Below are positions 49,986-57,938 of a DNA stretch of 64,000 nucleotides, piece after piece. The first letter of the stretch is position 1. Each line of letters opens with the position of its first letter. Under the pieces are notes generated by a model. The model saw nothing but the letters and a program-made list of their open reading frames with translations, made no database searches and was not told the DNA's origin. Source of the stretch: Burkholderiales bacterium RIFCSPHIGHO2_01_FULL_63_240 (lineage in GTDB: Bacteria; Pseudomonadota; Gammaproteobacteria; Burkholderiales; Burkholderiaceae_C); the NCBI GenBank assembly GCA_001770725.1, contig MERU01000011.1, positions 62,001 through 126,000 of the forward strand. The letters run 5' to 3'. Both the position numbers and the translations under genes were made by a program.

Positions 49986-50465
49986 ATGCCCCACAAAACC
50001 ACCCTGTGCCTCTGGTACGACGCAGACGCCCTCGAAGCCGCGCAGTTCTACGCCGCCACCTTCCCCGACAGCGCGGTGACCGCCATCCACCACGCGCCCG
50101 GTGACTACCCTGCGGGCAAGCAGGGCGACGTCATCACCGTCGAATTCACGGTCATGGGCATCCCCTGCATGGGCCTGAACGGCGGGCCTGAGTTCAAGCA
50201 CAACGAGGCTTTCTCGTTCCAGGTCGCCACCGAAGACCAGGCTGAGACCGACCGCCTGTGGAACGCGATCGTCGACAACGGCGGGCAGGAGAGCGAATGC
50301 GGCTGGTGCAAGGACAAGTGGGGCCTGTCGTGGCAGATCACGCCACGCGTCCTGTCGGAAGCCGTGGTCAGCCCCGACCGCGCAGCCGCCAAGCGCGCCT
50401 TCGATGCCATGATGGGCATGAAGAAGATCGACATCGCCAAGATCGAAGCGGCGCTGCGCGGTTGA
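49986..50465 (+). CDS. VOC family protein (PhnB/3-demethylubiquinone methyltransferase-like)
   Basis: A 159-residue glyoxalase-fold protein. CLWYDADALEAAQFYAATFPDS, VEFTVMGIPCMGLNGGPEF, NEAFSFQVATEDQ and CGWCKDKWGLSWQITP are typical of the 3-dmu-9_3-mt/PhnB-like subfamily. Enzymatic function in this subfamily is mostly unknown, despite the misleading name. The ATG at 49986 has AAGGAG upstream. A bidirectional terminator follows. Confidence 0.88.
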   Translation: MPHKTTLCLWYDADALEAAQFYAATFPDSAVTAIHHAPGDYPAGKQGDVITVEFTVMGIPCMGLNGGPEFKHNEAFSFQVATEDQAETDRLWNAIVDNGGQESECGWCKDKWGLSWQITPRVLSEAVVSPDRAAAKRAFDAMMGMKKIDIAKIEAALRG

Positions 50466-50490
50466 GCGGGCCACGTCACCCCGGCCGCCA

Positions 50491-50524
50491 GCAAAAAAGC
50501 CTGCTCGCCGGAGCAGGCTTTTTG
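50491..50524 (+). terminator. Bidirectional terminator between the VOC gene and thrC
   Basis: AAAAAGCCTGCTC and GAGCAGGCTTTTT pair perfectly around a GCCG loop, giving T-runs in both directions. It ends the plus-strand VOC gene and the minus-strand hom-thrC operon. Confidence 0.93.
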
Positions 50525-50547
50525 CGTTGGTTCGCGACCGCGTCAGC

Positions 50548-51969
50548 TCAATCCTGGCAGTGCTGGACGACGTAGTCCTTGACCCACTGGGTCTCGTTCG
50601 GGCACACCACGAAGCGCTTGGGCAGCGCCTCCAGGCCTTCCAGGCCCTTGATCCAGAACGGGCGGGCCGGACGCTGGCCCGTGGCCTCGACGATGGTTTC
50701 CTCGAACTTGGCCGGCAGGGCCGTCTCCAGCACGATCATCGTCACGCCGGGCTTCATGTGCTCCTTGGCCACCTTCAGGCCATCGGCCGTGTGGGTGTCG
50801 ATCAGCGTGCCATCCTTCTCGAAGGTGTCGCGGATGGTGAGCAGGCGGTCGGCGTGCGAGCTGGTGCCCGAGACGAATCCGTAGCCCGGCACCTTGGCGA
50901 ACACCTCGGCCGGCAGCGTGAAGCCGCCCTGCTTCTCGACCGCGTCCTTGAACAACGCTTTGCAGGCGGCACCGTCGCGGCCGAGCAGGTCGAACACGAA
51001 GCGCTCGAAATTCGAAGCCTTGGAGATGTCCATCGAAGGCGACGAGGTCTCGTACGTCTCGGCCGAGCCGCGCACGCGGTAGGTGCCGGTGCGGAAGAAC
51101 TCGTCGAGCACGTTGTTCTCGTTGGTGGCCACCACCAACTGGTCGATGGGCAGGCCCATCATGCGCGCCACGTGACCGGCGCAGACGTTGCCGAAATTGC
51201 CCGACGGCACCGTGAAGGAGACCTTCTCGGCGTTCGACTTGGTGGCGTAGAAGTAACCAGCGAAGTAGTAGACCACCTGGGCCAGCAGGCGCGCCCAGTT
51301 GATCGAGTTGACCGTGCCGATCTTGTGCTTGCGCTTGAACTCCAGGTCGTTTGAGCAGGCCTTGACGATGTCCTGGCAGTCGTCGAACACGCCTTCGACG
51401 GCGATGTTGTGGATGTTGGGGTCCTGCAGGCTGAACATCTGCGCCTGCTGGAAGGGGCTCATGCGGCCGTGCGGGCTCAGCATGAACACGCGCACGCCCT
51501 TCTTGCCGCGCATGGCGTACTCGGCCGCGCTGCCAGTGTCGCCCGAGGTGGCGCCCAGGATGTTGAGCTGCTCGCCGCGGCGGCCCAGTTCGTACTCGAA
51601 CAGGTTGCCCAGCAGCTGCATGGCCATGTCCTTGAAGGCCAGGGTCGGGCCATTGGACAGGGCCTCCAGGCACAGGCCCGGCTCCAGGTGCTTGAGCGGC
51701 GTGATTTCCGGGAAGCCGTAGACCTCCTGGGTGTAGGTCTTGGCGGCCAGCGCCTTCAGGTCGGCCGCCGGGATGTCGTCGATGTAGAGCGACAGGACCT
51801 CAAAAGCCAGCTCGGCGTAGGACAGGCTGCGCCACTTCGTGAGCGTGGCGTCGTCGACCTTCGGGTAGGACAAGGGCAGGTACAGGCCGCCGTCCGGAGC
51901 CAGGCCTTCGAGCAGGATCTCGGAGAAGCCGCGCTGGGTCTGGTCGCCACGCGTGGAGATGTACTTCAT
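50548..51969 (-). CDS. thrC: Threonine synthase
   Basis: A 473-residue PLP enzyme converting O-phosphohomoserine to threonine. GPTLAFKDMAMQLLG contains the PLP-binding Lys, and GATSGDTGSAAEYAM and VPSGNFGNVCAG are the phosphate and PLP loops. The start KYISTRGD is the standard N-terminus. Its ATG overlaps the hom stop by 4 bp (51966-51969), so the two are translationally coupled. Confidence 0.97.
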   Translation of the reverse strand: MKYISTRGDQTQRGFSEILLEGLAPDGGLYLPLSYPKVDDATLTKWRSLSYAELAFEVLSLYIDDIPAADLKALAAKTYTQEVYGFPEITPLKHLEPGLCLEALSNGPTLAFKDMAMQLLGNLFEYELGRRGEQLNILGATSGDTGSAAEYAMRGKKGVRVFMLSPHGRMSPFQQAQMFSLQDPNIHNIAVEGVFDDCQDIVKACSNDLEFKRKHKIGTVNSINWARLLAQVVYYFAGYFYATKSNAEKVSFTVPSGNFGNVCAGHVARMMGLPIDQLVVATNENNVLDEFFRTGTYRVRGSAETYETSSPSMDISKASNFERFVFDLLGRDGAACKALFKDAVEKQGGFTLPAEVFAKVPGYGFVSGTSSHADRLLTIRDTFEKDGTLIDTHTADGLKVAKEHMKPGVTMIVLETALPAKFEETIVEATGQRPARPFWIKGLEGLEALPKRFVVCPNETQWVKDYVVQHCQD

Positions 51970-53300
51970 GCCAGCTCTTCCTTGCGCAGCTTGACGATGG
52001 GGGCCAGCACCGTGGGCAGCGCCTGCATCGCAGCGATGGCCTGGTTCATGCCGCCTTCGGTCGTCTCGTGGGTCAGGATGATCAGGTCGGTCTGGTTGCC
52101 CTCGCCGCTGACCTCGTCGGCCTCGCGCTGGATGACCGCATCGATGCTGATGCCCTTGTCAGCCAGGATGCCCGTGAGCTTGGCCAGCACGCCGGCCTTG
52201 TCGGCCACGCGCAGGCGCAGGTAGAAAGAGGTGACGACCTGGTCCAGCGGCAGGATCGGCAGCGCCGACATCGAGTCCGGCTGAAAGGCCAGGTAAGGCA
52301 CGCGGGCCGCCGGCGCGGCGTCCAGCAGGCGGGCGATGTCCACCAGGTCGGCCACCACGGCCGAGGCGGTGGGCTCGGAGCCTGCCCCCTTGCCGTAATA
52401 CATGGTCGTGCCCACGGCATCGCCCTGCACCAGCACAGCGTTCATGGCACCTTCGACGTTGGCGATCAGGCGCTTGTTGGGCACCAGGGTCGGGTGGGTG
52501 CGCAGCTCCACGCCGTTGGCGCGACGGCGCGCGATGCCCAGCAGCTTGATGCGGTAGCCCAGCTGCTCGGCGTACTTGATGTCGGTGGCCGACAGCTTGG
52601 TGATGCCCTCCACGTGGGCCTTGTCGAACTGCACCGGGATGCCGAAGGCGATGGCGCTGAGCAGCGTGGCCTTGTGGGCGGCGTCCACGCCCTCGATGTC
52701 GAAGGTGGGGTCGGCTTCGGCGTAACCCAGGCGTTGCGCTTCCTTGAGCACCACGTCGAAGTCCAGGCCCTTGTCGCGCATCTCGGACAGGATGAAGTTG
52801 GTGGTGCCGTTGATGATGCCGGCCACCCACTGGATCTGGTTGGCCGTCAGGCCTTCGCGCAGCGCCTTGATGATGGGGATGCCACCGGCAACGGCGGCCT
52901 CGAAGGCCACCATCACGTTCTTCTCGCGGGCGGCGGCGAAAATCTCGGTGCCGTGCACGGCCAGCAGGGCCTTGTTCGCCGTGACCACGTGCTTGCCGGC
53001 GGCGATGGCTTCGAGCACCAGGGCCTTGGCGATGCCATAGCCACCGATGAGTTCCACCACCACGTCGATGTCGGGGTTGGCGATGACCTGGCGGGCATCG
53101 GACACGATCTGGGCGGCGTCGCCCACCACCTTTTTGGCCAGCTCGGTGTTGAGGTCGGCCACCATGGCGATCTCGATGCCACGGCCGGCGCGACGGCGGA
53201 TCTCTTCCTGGTTGCGCTGCAGGACGGTGAAGGTGCCGCCGCCGACGGTGCCGATGCCCAGCAGGCCGACGCGCACAGGGCGCAGTTGTTCTTGGCTCAT
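51966..53300 (-). CDS. hom: Homoserine dehydrogenase
   Basis: A 444-residue NAD(P)-dependent enzyme reducing aspartate semialdehyde to homoserine. The Rossmann motif VGLLGIGTVGGGT is near the N-terminus, GIINGTTNFILSEM and YAEADPTFDIEG(V)D are the catalytic region, and a C-terminal ACT domain (about 365-440, RLRVADKAGVLAKLTGILAD) implies threonine feedback control. The start MSQEQLRPV was chosen by similarity. It is coupled to thrC; the aminotransferase gene lies 78 bp upstream. Confidence 0.97.
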   Translation of the reverse strand: MSQEQLRPVRVGLLGIGTVGGGTFTVLQRNQEEIRRRAGRGIEIAMVADLNTELAKKVVGDAAQIVSDARQVIANPDIDVVVELIGGYGIAKALVLEAIAAGKHVVTANKALLAVHGTEIFAAAREKNVMVAFEAAVAGGIPIIKALREGLTANQIQWVAGIINGTTNFILSEMRDKGLDFDVVLKEAQRLGYAEADPTFDIEGVDAAHKATLLSAIAFGIPVQFDKAHVEGITKLSATDIKYAEQLGYRIKLLGIARRRANGVELRTHPTLVPNKRLIANVEGAMNAVLVQGDAVGTTMYYGKGAGSEPTASAVVADLVDIARLLDAAPAARVPYLAFQPDSMSALPILPLDQVVTSFYLRLRVADKAGVLAKLTGILADKGISIDAVIQREADEVSGEGNQTDLIILTHETTEGGMNQAIAAMQALPTVLAPIVKLRKEELA

Positions 53301-53378
53301 GGTGTGTTCTAGGTTTCGCTGCGGGCCGCCTCGTGGGCTGCCCGCGTGTTTCAAATCAGGAAAGAGACGGCAACAGGC

Positions 53379-54602
53379 TCAGGCGTGGCGCTTGCGATAG
53401 CCGTCCAGGAAGCGCGCGATGCGGCCGATGGCGTCGGCCAGGTCGTCGCTGTTGGGCAAAAAGACCAGGCGGAAGTGGTCCGGGTGCGTCCAGTTGAAGC
53501 CGGTGCCCTGCACGATCAGCACCTTTTCCTCGGCCAGCAACTCGTAGGCGAACTGCTGATCGTCGGCGATGGGGTACATCTTCGGGTCCAGGCGCGGGAA
53601 CATGTACAGCGCGCCCTTGGGCTTGACCACGCTCACGCCGGGGATCTGGTTCAGCAGCTCGTAGGCCAGGTCACGCTGCTTGCACAGACGGCCGCCCGGC
53701 TGCACCAGGTCCTTGATGCTCTGGTAGCCGCCCAAAGCGGTCTGGATGGCCAGTTGGCCCGGCGTGTTGGCGCACAGGCGCATCGAGGCCAGCATGTTCA
53801 GGCCCTCGATGTAGTCGCGGGCGTGGCGCTTCTCGCCTGAGACCACCATCCAGCCGGCGCGGTAGCCGCAGGAGCGGTAGTTCTTGCTCAGCCCGTTGAA
53901 GGTCAGGCAAAGGACGTCCTCGGCCAGCGAGGCGATCGAGGTGTGCGTGTTGCCGTCGAACAGCGTCTTGTCGTAGATCTCGTCGGCCAGGATGATGAGC
54001 TGGTGCTCGCGAGCGACCTCGACGATCTCCTTGAGCAGGCTCTCGGGGTAGAGCGCGCCGGTCGGGTTGTTCGGGTTGATGACCACGATGGCACGGGTGC
54101 GCGGCGTGATCTTGGCGCGGATGTCGGCGATGTCGGGGTACCACTCCTGCTGCTCGTCGCAGATGTAGTGCACCGGGCGGCCACCCGAGAGCGACACGGC
54201 GGCGGTGTAGAGCGGGTAGTCGGGCGCCGGCAGCAGCACCTCGTCGTCCTCGTTGCACAGCGCGTTGATCGCCATGACGATGAGCTCGGACGCGCCATTG
54301 CCAAGGTAGACATCGTCCACCGTCACGCCCTTGATGCCCTTTTCCTGGCAGTAGTGCACCACCGACTTGCGCGGCGCAAACAGGCCCTTGCTGTCGGTGT
54401 AGCCGGCCGCGCCCGAGAGGTTGCGGATCATGTCCTGCACGATCTCGTCGGGCGGCTCCAGCCCGAACACGGCCAGGTTGCCGATGTTGAGCTTGATGAT
54501 CTTGTGCCCGTCTTCCTCCATCTGGCGCGCCTTTTCCAGCACGGGCCCACGGATGTCGTAACAGACATTGGCGAGTTTGCTGGACTTGGCGATGGGCTTC
54601 AA
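53379..54602 (-). CDS. PLP-dependent aminotransferase, class I/II (AlaC/AlaA-like)
   Basis: A 407-residue fold-type I aminotransferase. NIGNLAVFGLEPPDEI, YLGNGASELIVMAINAL, NPNNPTGALYPESLL and LTFNGLSKNYRSCGYRAGW (PLP Lys) match the alanine-synthesising AlaA/AlaC type. Its position directly upstream of hom-thrC is common in betaproteobacteria. The start is taken as TTG at 54602, giving (M)KPIAKSSKLANVCYD; GGAG lies 6 bp upstream and no ATG fits the family N-terminus. Confidence 0.88.
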   Translation of the reverse strand: MKPIAKSSKLANVCYDIRGPVLEKARQMEEDGHKIIKLNIGNLAVFGLEPPDEIVQDMIRNLSGAAGYTDSKGLFAPRKSVVHYCQEKGIKGVTVDDVYLGNGASELIVMAINALCNEDDEVLLPAPDYPLYTAAVSLSGGRPVHYICDEQQEWYPDIADIRAKITPRTRAIVVINPNNPTGALYPESLLKEIVEVAREHQLIILADEIYDKTLFDGNTHTSIASLAEDVLCLTFNGLSKNYRSCGYRAGWMVVSGEKRHARDYIEGLNMLASMRLCANTPGQLAIQTALGGYQSIKDLVQPGGRLCKQRDLAYELLNQIPGVSVVKPKGALYMFPRLDPKMYPIADDQQFAYELLAEEKVLIVQGTGFNWTHPDHFRLVFLPNSDDLADAIGRIARFLDGYRKRHA

Positions 54603-54741
54603 AACGTTCTCCGATGGGCGGGCAAGGTGAGGGGAAACCGAGGGAAAGCTAGAATTTAACCACACCCGCCTGTGCAAGACACCCCGGGCGCGCGCCGCCC
54701 CCCTCCAGGTGCGCAGGCTCTCAGATCGCACCGTCCGCCCC

Positions 54742-55116
54742 ATGAAATTCCAGCCAGACCGCCCCGAGGGCGTCAACGTCATCCACGCCTACACCCGCAC
54801 CAGCGTGTCGGTGAACGGGCACGAGCACACCCGCAGCCTGCTGGTGCCACCCACCGGTGCGCTGATCGACTGGCCGGTGAGCTCGCTCGAAGTCCTGACC
54901 GAGGCCGATTTCCAGCCCATCCTGGACGCCCGGCCCGAGGTGCTGATCCTGGGCACGGGCATGGCCCTGCGTTTTGTCAAACCGGCGCTCATGCGCCACC
55001 TGATGGCCGCGCGCATCGGCGTGGAAACCATGGACACGGCAGCGGCTTGCCGCACCTACAACATCCTGGTGGGCGAAGGCCGGCAGGTGATGGCGGCCCT
55101 GCTGATCGGCGCCTGA
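54742..55116 (+). CDS. Mth938-like domain protein (DUF498, NDUFAF3-related)
   Basis: A 124-residue cytoplasmic protein. EVLILGTGMALRFVKPALMRHLMAARIGVETMDT-like segments (shown here as LILGTGMALRF and IGVETMDTAAACRTYNIL) match the Mth938/DUF498 family, whose mitochondrial member NDUFAF3 is a complex I assembly factor. Whether the bacterial form assists complex I is unknown. The start MKFQPDRPEGVNVIHAY was chosen by similarity. It is divergent from the aminotransferase gene; TAGAAT near 54650 may be a -10 box. Confidence 0.82.
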   Translation: MKFQPDRPEGVNVIHAYTRTSVSVNGHEHTRSLLVPPTGALIDWPVSSLEVLTEADFQPILDARPEVLILGTGMALRFVKPALMRHLMAARIGVETMDTAAACRTYNILVGEGRQVMAALLIGA

Positions 55117-55210
55117 TCGTAGGCCTGAGCGCCCAGCAAGTCCACGCACCATTTCGGCTCGCTTCACACTGCTTCACACCCCCCTGATCGAGCGGTCGGC
55201 GCGAAGCATT

Positions 55211-55216
55211 TATAAT
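55211..55216 (+). promoter_or_regulatory. Probable -10 box of the peroxiredoxin gene
   Basis: A perfect TATAAT lies 37 bp before the peroxiredoxin ATG. No good -35 hexamer is visible at 16-18 bp, which fits a promoter assisted by an activator (OxyR would be a guess for such a gene), but no site was recognised. Confidence 0.55.
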
Positions 55217-55252
55217 CAACGGTTATTCACGCAGGCTGCTGATTTTCATCAC

Positions 55253-55732
55253 ATGACTCCCGCTCTCAACAAACCGTTGCCGGACTTTGAAGCGATCGCC
55301 ACGAGTGGCGTGAAGTTCACCCCCCAGGGCTTCATTGGCCAGACCGTGGTGCTGTACTTCTACCCGAAGGACCACACCCCGGGCTGCACCACCGAAGCCA
55401 TGCAGTTCCGTGACATGCACAAGGAGTTCGCGAAAGCGGGCGCCGTGTTGTTTGGTGTGTCTCGCGACAACCTCGCTTCGCACGACAAGTTCAAGCAGAA
55501 CCTCGATCTGCCCTTCGAACTCATTGCCGACACAGAAGAAAAGCTTTGCCACATGTTCGGTGTGGTCAAGAACAAGATCATGTACGGCAAGAAGGTCAAG
55601 GGCATCGAACGCTCCACCTTCCTGATCGGCCCCGACGGCGTGCTGCGCGAAGAGTGGCGCGGCATCAAGGTCGCCGGCCACGTCGAGGACGTGCTCAAGG
55701 CCGTCCAGAGCCTCAAGCAGGAAGCGGCCTGA
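55253..55732 (+). CDS. bcp: Thioredoxin-dependent peroxiredoxin, Bcp/PrxQ type
   Basis: A 159-residue thiol peroxidase. The peroxidatic Cys45 is in PKDHTPGCTTEA. The second Cys of the enteric C-x4-C arrangement is replaced (Met50), but Cys99 in EEKLCHMFGV could act as resolving Cys, otherwise the protein works as a 1-Cys enzyme. It reduces H2O2 and alkyl hydroperoxides in the cytoplasm. It is followed by 265 bp without a gene before phoH. Confidence 0.92.
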   Translation: MTPALNKPLPDFEAIATSGVKFTPQGFIGQTVVLYFYPKDHTPGCTTEAMQFRDMHKEFAKAGAVLFGVSRDNLASHDKFKQNLDLPFELIADTEEKLCHMFGVVKNKIMYGKKVKGIERSTFLIGPDGVLREEWRGIKVAGHVEDVLKAVQSLKQEAA

Positions 55733-55841
55733 GCCCGAGGTCCTGACCTCGACTCCTGCCTGATGGCAGCGCCATTTCACCCCGTGGCGTGGCGCTGCGC
55801 ACACACCGCCAATCCCTTGCTTGCGATCAGGCCGGAGTGTG

Positions 55842-55977
55842 CATAATGGGTTCATGCTTCCGAGCCTGATTGGTTTCAGTCCCGACATGACACAGCGCCA
55901 GAGCCCGTGCCGACACGGTGCCCCGCTCGCTGACTCGCCGCAAGGCCGCACACTCCCCTGTGCGGCCTTTTTGTTTT
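55842..55977 (+). ncRNA. Structured leader or small RNA upstream of phoH
   Basis: A -10-like CATAAT (55842-55847), with TTGCTT or TTGCGA at non-ideal distances (19 or 15 bp), could start an RNA near 55854. It contains the hairpin CCGTG-CCGA-CACGG (55905-55918) and ends in an intrinsic terminator: AAGGCCGCACA (55942-55952) with TGTGCGGCCTT (55959-55969), then TTTTTGTTTT. Only 20 bp separate it from the phoH ATG, so phoH mRNA must come from read-through. A conditional attenuator is one reading; a bcp terminator plus an unseen phoH promoter is the other. The RNA family is not recognised. Confidence 0.5.
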
Positions 55978-55997
55978 CCGTCACCCCAGCCTGAACC

Positions 55998-57761
55998 ATG
56001 CCACTGCCCAAGCCGCCGACCAAACGCGCCGACATGCTGAGCGCTGACGACTACAGCGCCCAGCCCAAGGCGTCCCGCACCCCTGCCGCCCGAGCCGCCA
56101 AGGCCGTGAGCGAGCGCCCCGATGCGGCCAACCAGCCCACGCTGGAGCCCCTCGACACGCCCGCGCTCCAGGCCGTGGCCAAACCCAAGACTCGCCCCAA
56201 GAAAACGAGCCCTGTGGCGCCATCTCCCGCCATGGTGGCACCACCCGTCGTGGCCGAGAAAAGCCCGTCGGAAGCACCGCCCGCGCATCGCTCGCCTGCC
56301 CCGGCCGTCAGCCGCACGGCCAGCAGCCACACGCCGCGCCGCCGCCGCCCCGTGGGCGATGGCCCGACCAAACTCTTCGTGCTCGACACCAACGTCCTGC
56401 TGCACGACCCGATGTCGCTGTTTCGCTTCGACGAACACGATGTCTACCTGCCCATGATCACGCTCGAAGAGCTCGACGGCCACAAGAAGGGCATGACCGA
56501 GGTGGCGCGCAACGCCCGCCAGGTCAGCCGTGACCTCGACTCGCTGGCCGCCGACATGAGCAACCGCCAGCAGATGGACCCGGCCTCCGGCATCCCGCTG
56601 AACAAGACCGGCCATGCCGGTGCCGGCGGCAAGCTCTACTTCCAGACCACGGGCATCGTTGTCGAGCTGCCCATGGGCCTGCCCCAGGGCAAGGCCGACA
56701 ACCAGATCCTGGGCGTGGTGCAGGCGCTGCGCAAGGAACAACCCGAGCGCGAGGTCGTGCTGGTGTCCAAGGACATCAACATGCGCATCAAGGCCCGCGC
56801 CATGGGCCTGCAAGCCGAGGACTACTTCAACGACAAGACGCTGGAAGACGGCGACCTGCTCTACACCGGCGTGCTCGCGCTGCCCGCCGACTTCTGGGAG
56901 CGCCACGCCAAGGGCATGGAAAGCTGGCAGCAAGGCGGCACCACCTGCTACCGCGTCAGCGGCCCGATGGTGCCCGTGCTGATGGTCAACCAGTTCGTCT
57001 ACCTGGAGACCCCGGGCGCCGCCCCCTGGTACGGCAAGGTCACCGAGATCACGGGCAAGACGGCGGTGCTGCGCACCGTCAAGGACTACACCCACCAGAA
57101 GAACGCCGTGTGGGGCGTGGCCGCGCGCAACCGCGAGCAGAACTTCGGCCTGAACCTGCTGATGGACCCGGAATGCGACTTCGTGACGCTGACCGGCTCC
57201 GCTGGCACCGGCAAGACGCTGATGACGCTGGCAGCGGCCCTGTCGCAGGTGCTCGATGAGCGCCGCTACACCGAGATCATCGTCACCCGCGTGACCGTGC
57301 CGGTGGGCGAGGACATCGGCTTCCTGCCGGGCACCGAAGAGGAAAAGATGTCGCCCTGGATGGGCGCCCTCGACGACAACCTCGAGGTGCTGGCCCGTGG
57401 CGACACCTCGGCCGGCGAGTGGGGCCGCGCGGCCACCAACGAACTGGTGCGCAGCAAGATCAAGATCAAGAGCATGAACTTCATGCGCGGGCGCACCTTC
57501 CTCAACAAGTTCCTCATCATCGACGAGGCGCAGAACCTCACGCCCAAGCAGATGAAGACGCTGATCACGCGGGCGGGCCCGGGCACCAAGATCATCTGCC
57601 TGGGCAACCTGGCGCAGATCGACACGCCCTACCTGACCGAGGGCTCGTCGGGCCTGACCTTCGCGGTGGACAAGTTCAAGGGCTGGCCCCACAGCGGGCA
57701 CGTCACCCTGGCGCGCGGCGAACGCTCGCGCCTGGCGGACTTCGCCTCCGAAGTGCTCTGA
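55998..57761 (+). CDS. PIN-PhoH ATPase family protein (YlaK-like)
   Basis: A 587-residue protein: an Ala/Pro/Lys-rich N-terminus (1-123, probably disordered), a PIN nuclease-like domain starting LFVLDTNVLLHDP (about 126-270), and a C-terminal PhoH ATPase with Walker A GSAGTGKT (about 400), EEEKMSPWMGAL, and Walker B FLIIDEAQNLTP (about 507). PIN-PhoH proteins are proposed RNA helicase/nucleases. No ribosome-binding site is visible before the ATG. A terminator follows at 57785. Confidence 0.9.
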   Translation: MPLPKPPTKRADMLSADDYSAQPKASRTPAARAAKAVSERPDAANQPTLEPLDTPALQAVAKPKTRPKKTSPVAPSPAMVAPPVVAEKSPSEAPPAHRSPAPAVSRTASSHTPRRRRPVGDGPTKLFVLDTNVLLHDPMSLFRFDEHDVYLPMITLEELDGHKKGMTEVARNARQVSRDLDSLAADMSNRQQMDPASGIPLNKTGHAGAGGKLYFQTTGIVVELPMGLPQGKADNQILGVVQALRKEQPEREVVLVSKDINMRIKARAMGLQAEDYFNDKTLEDGDLLYTGVLALPADFWERHAKGMESWQQGGTTCYRVSGPMVPVLMVNQFVYLETPGAAPWYGKVTEITGKTAVLRTVKDYTHQKNAVWGVAARNREQNFGLNLLMDPECDFVTLTGSAGTGKTLMTLAAALSQVLDERRYTEIIVTRVTVPVGEDIGFLPGTEEEKMSPWMGALDDNLEVLARGDTSAGEWGRAATNELVRSKIKIKSMNFMRGRTFLNKFLIIDEAQNLTPKQMKTLITRAGPGTKIICLGNLAQIDTPYLTEGSSGLTFAVDKFKGWPHSGHVTLARGERSRLADFASEVL

Positions 57762-57784
57762 GCGGCGTTCTCGCCCTCATCCGA

Positions 57785-57814
57785 AACAGCCGGGTCCTCC
57801 CGGCTGTTTTTCTT
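57785..57814 (+). terminator. Terminator after phoH
   Basis: AACAGCCGGG (57785-57794) and CCCGGCTGTT (57799-57808) form a perfect 10-bp stem with a TCCT loop, followed by TTTCTT. It sits 24 bp after the phoH stop. Confidence 0.93.
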
Positions 57815-57880
57815 CCTGGGTGACGTGGCCCACCCCACATAAAGGGGGGCCGCACTGGGGAAGAATTGGCACCATGCGAC

Positions 57881-57903
57881 GCCCCCCGCCCCTTGCGGGG
57901 GGC
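57881..57903 (+). other. GC hairpin in the leader of the diguanylate cyclase gene
   Basis: GCCCCCCGC (57881-57889) and GCGGGGGGC (57895-57903) form a perfect 9-bp stem with a five-base loop. There is no T-run, so it is not an intrinsic terminator. It ends 35 bp before the start codon and could affect mRNA stability or translation. Confidence 0.5.
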
Positions 57904-57938
57904 CCACGCACGCGGCGCACATCGGACAATCACGCCCT

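Noticed and set aside
57866-57886. TGGCACC near 57869 as a third sigma-54 promoter
   Set aside because: The -12 TTGC element is absent at the required distance.
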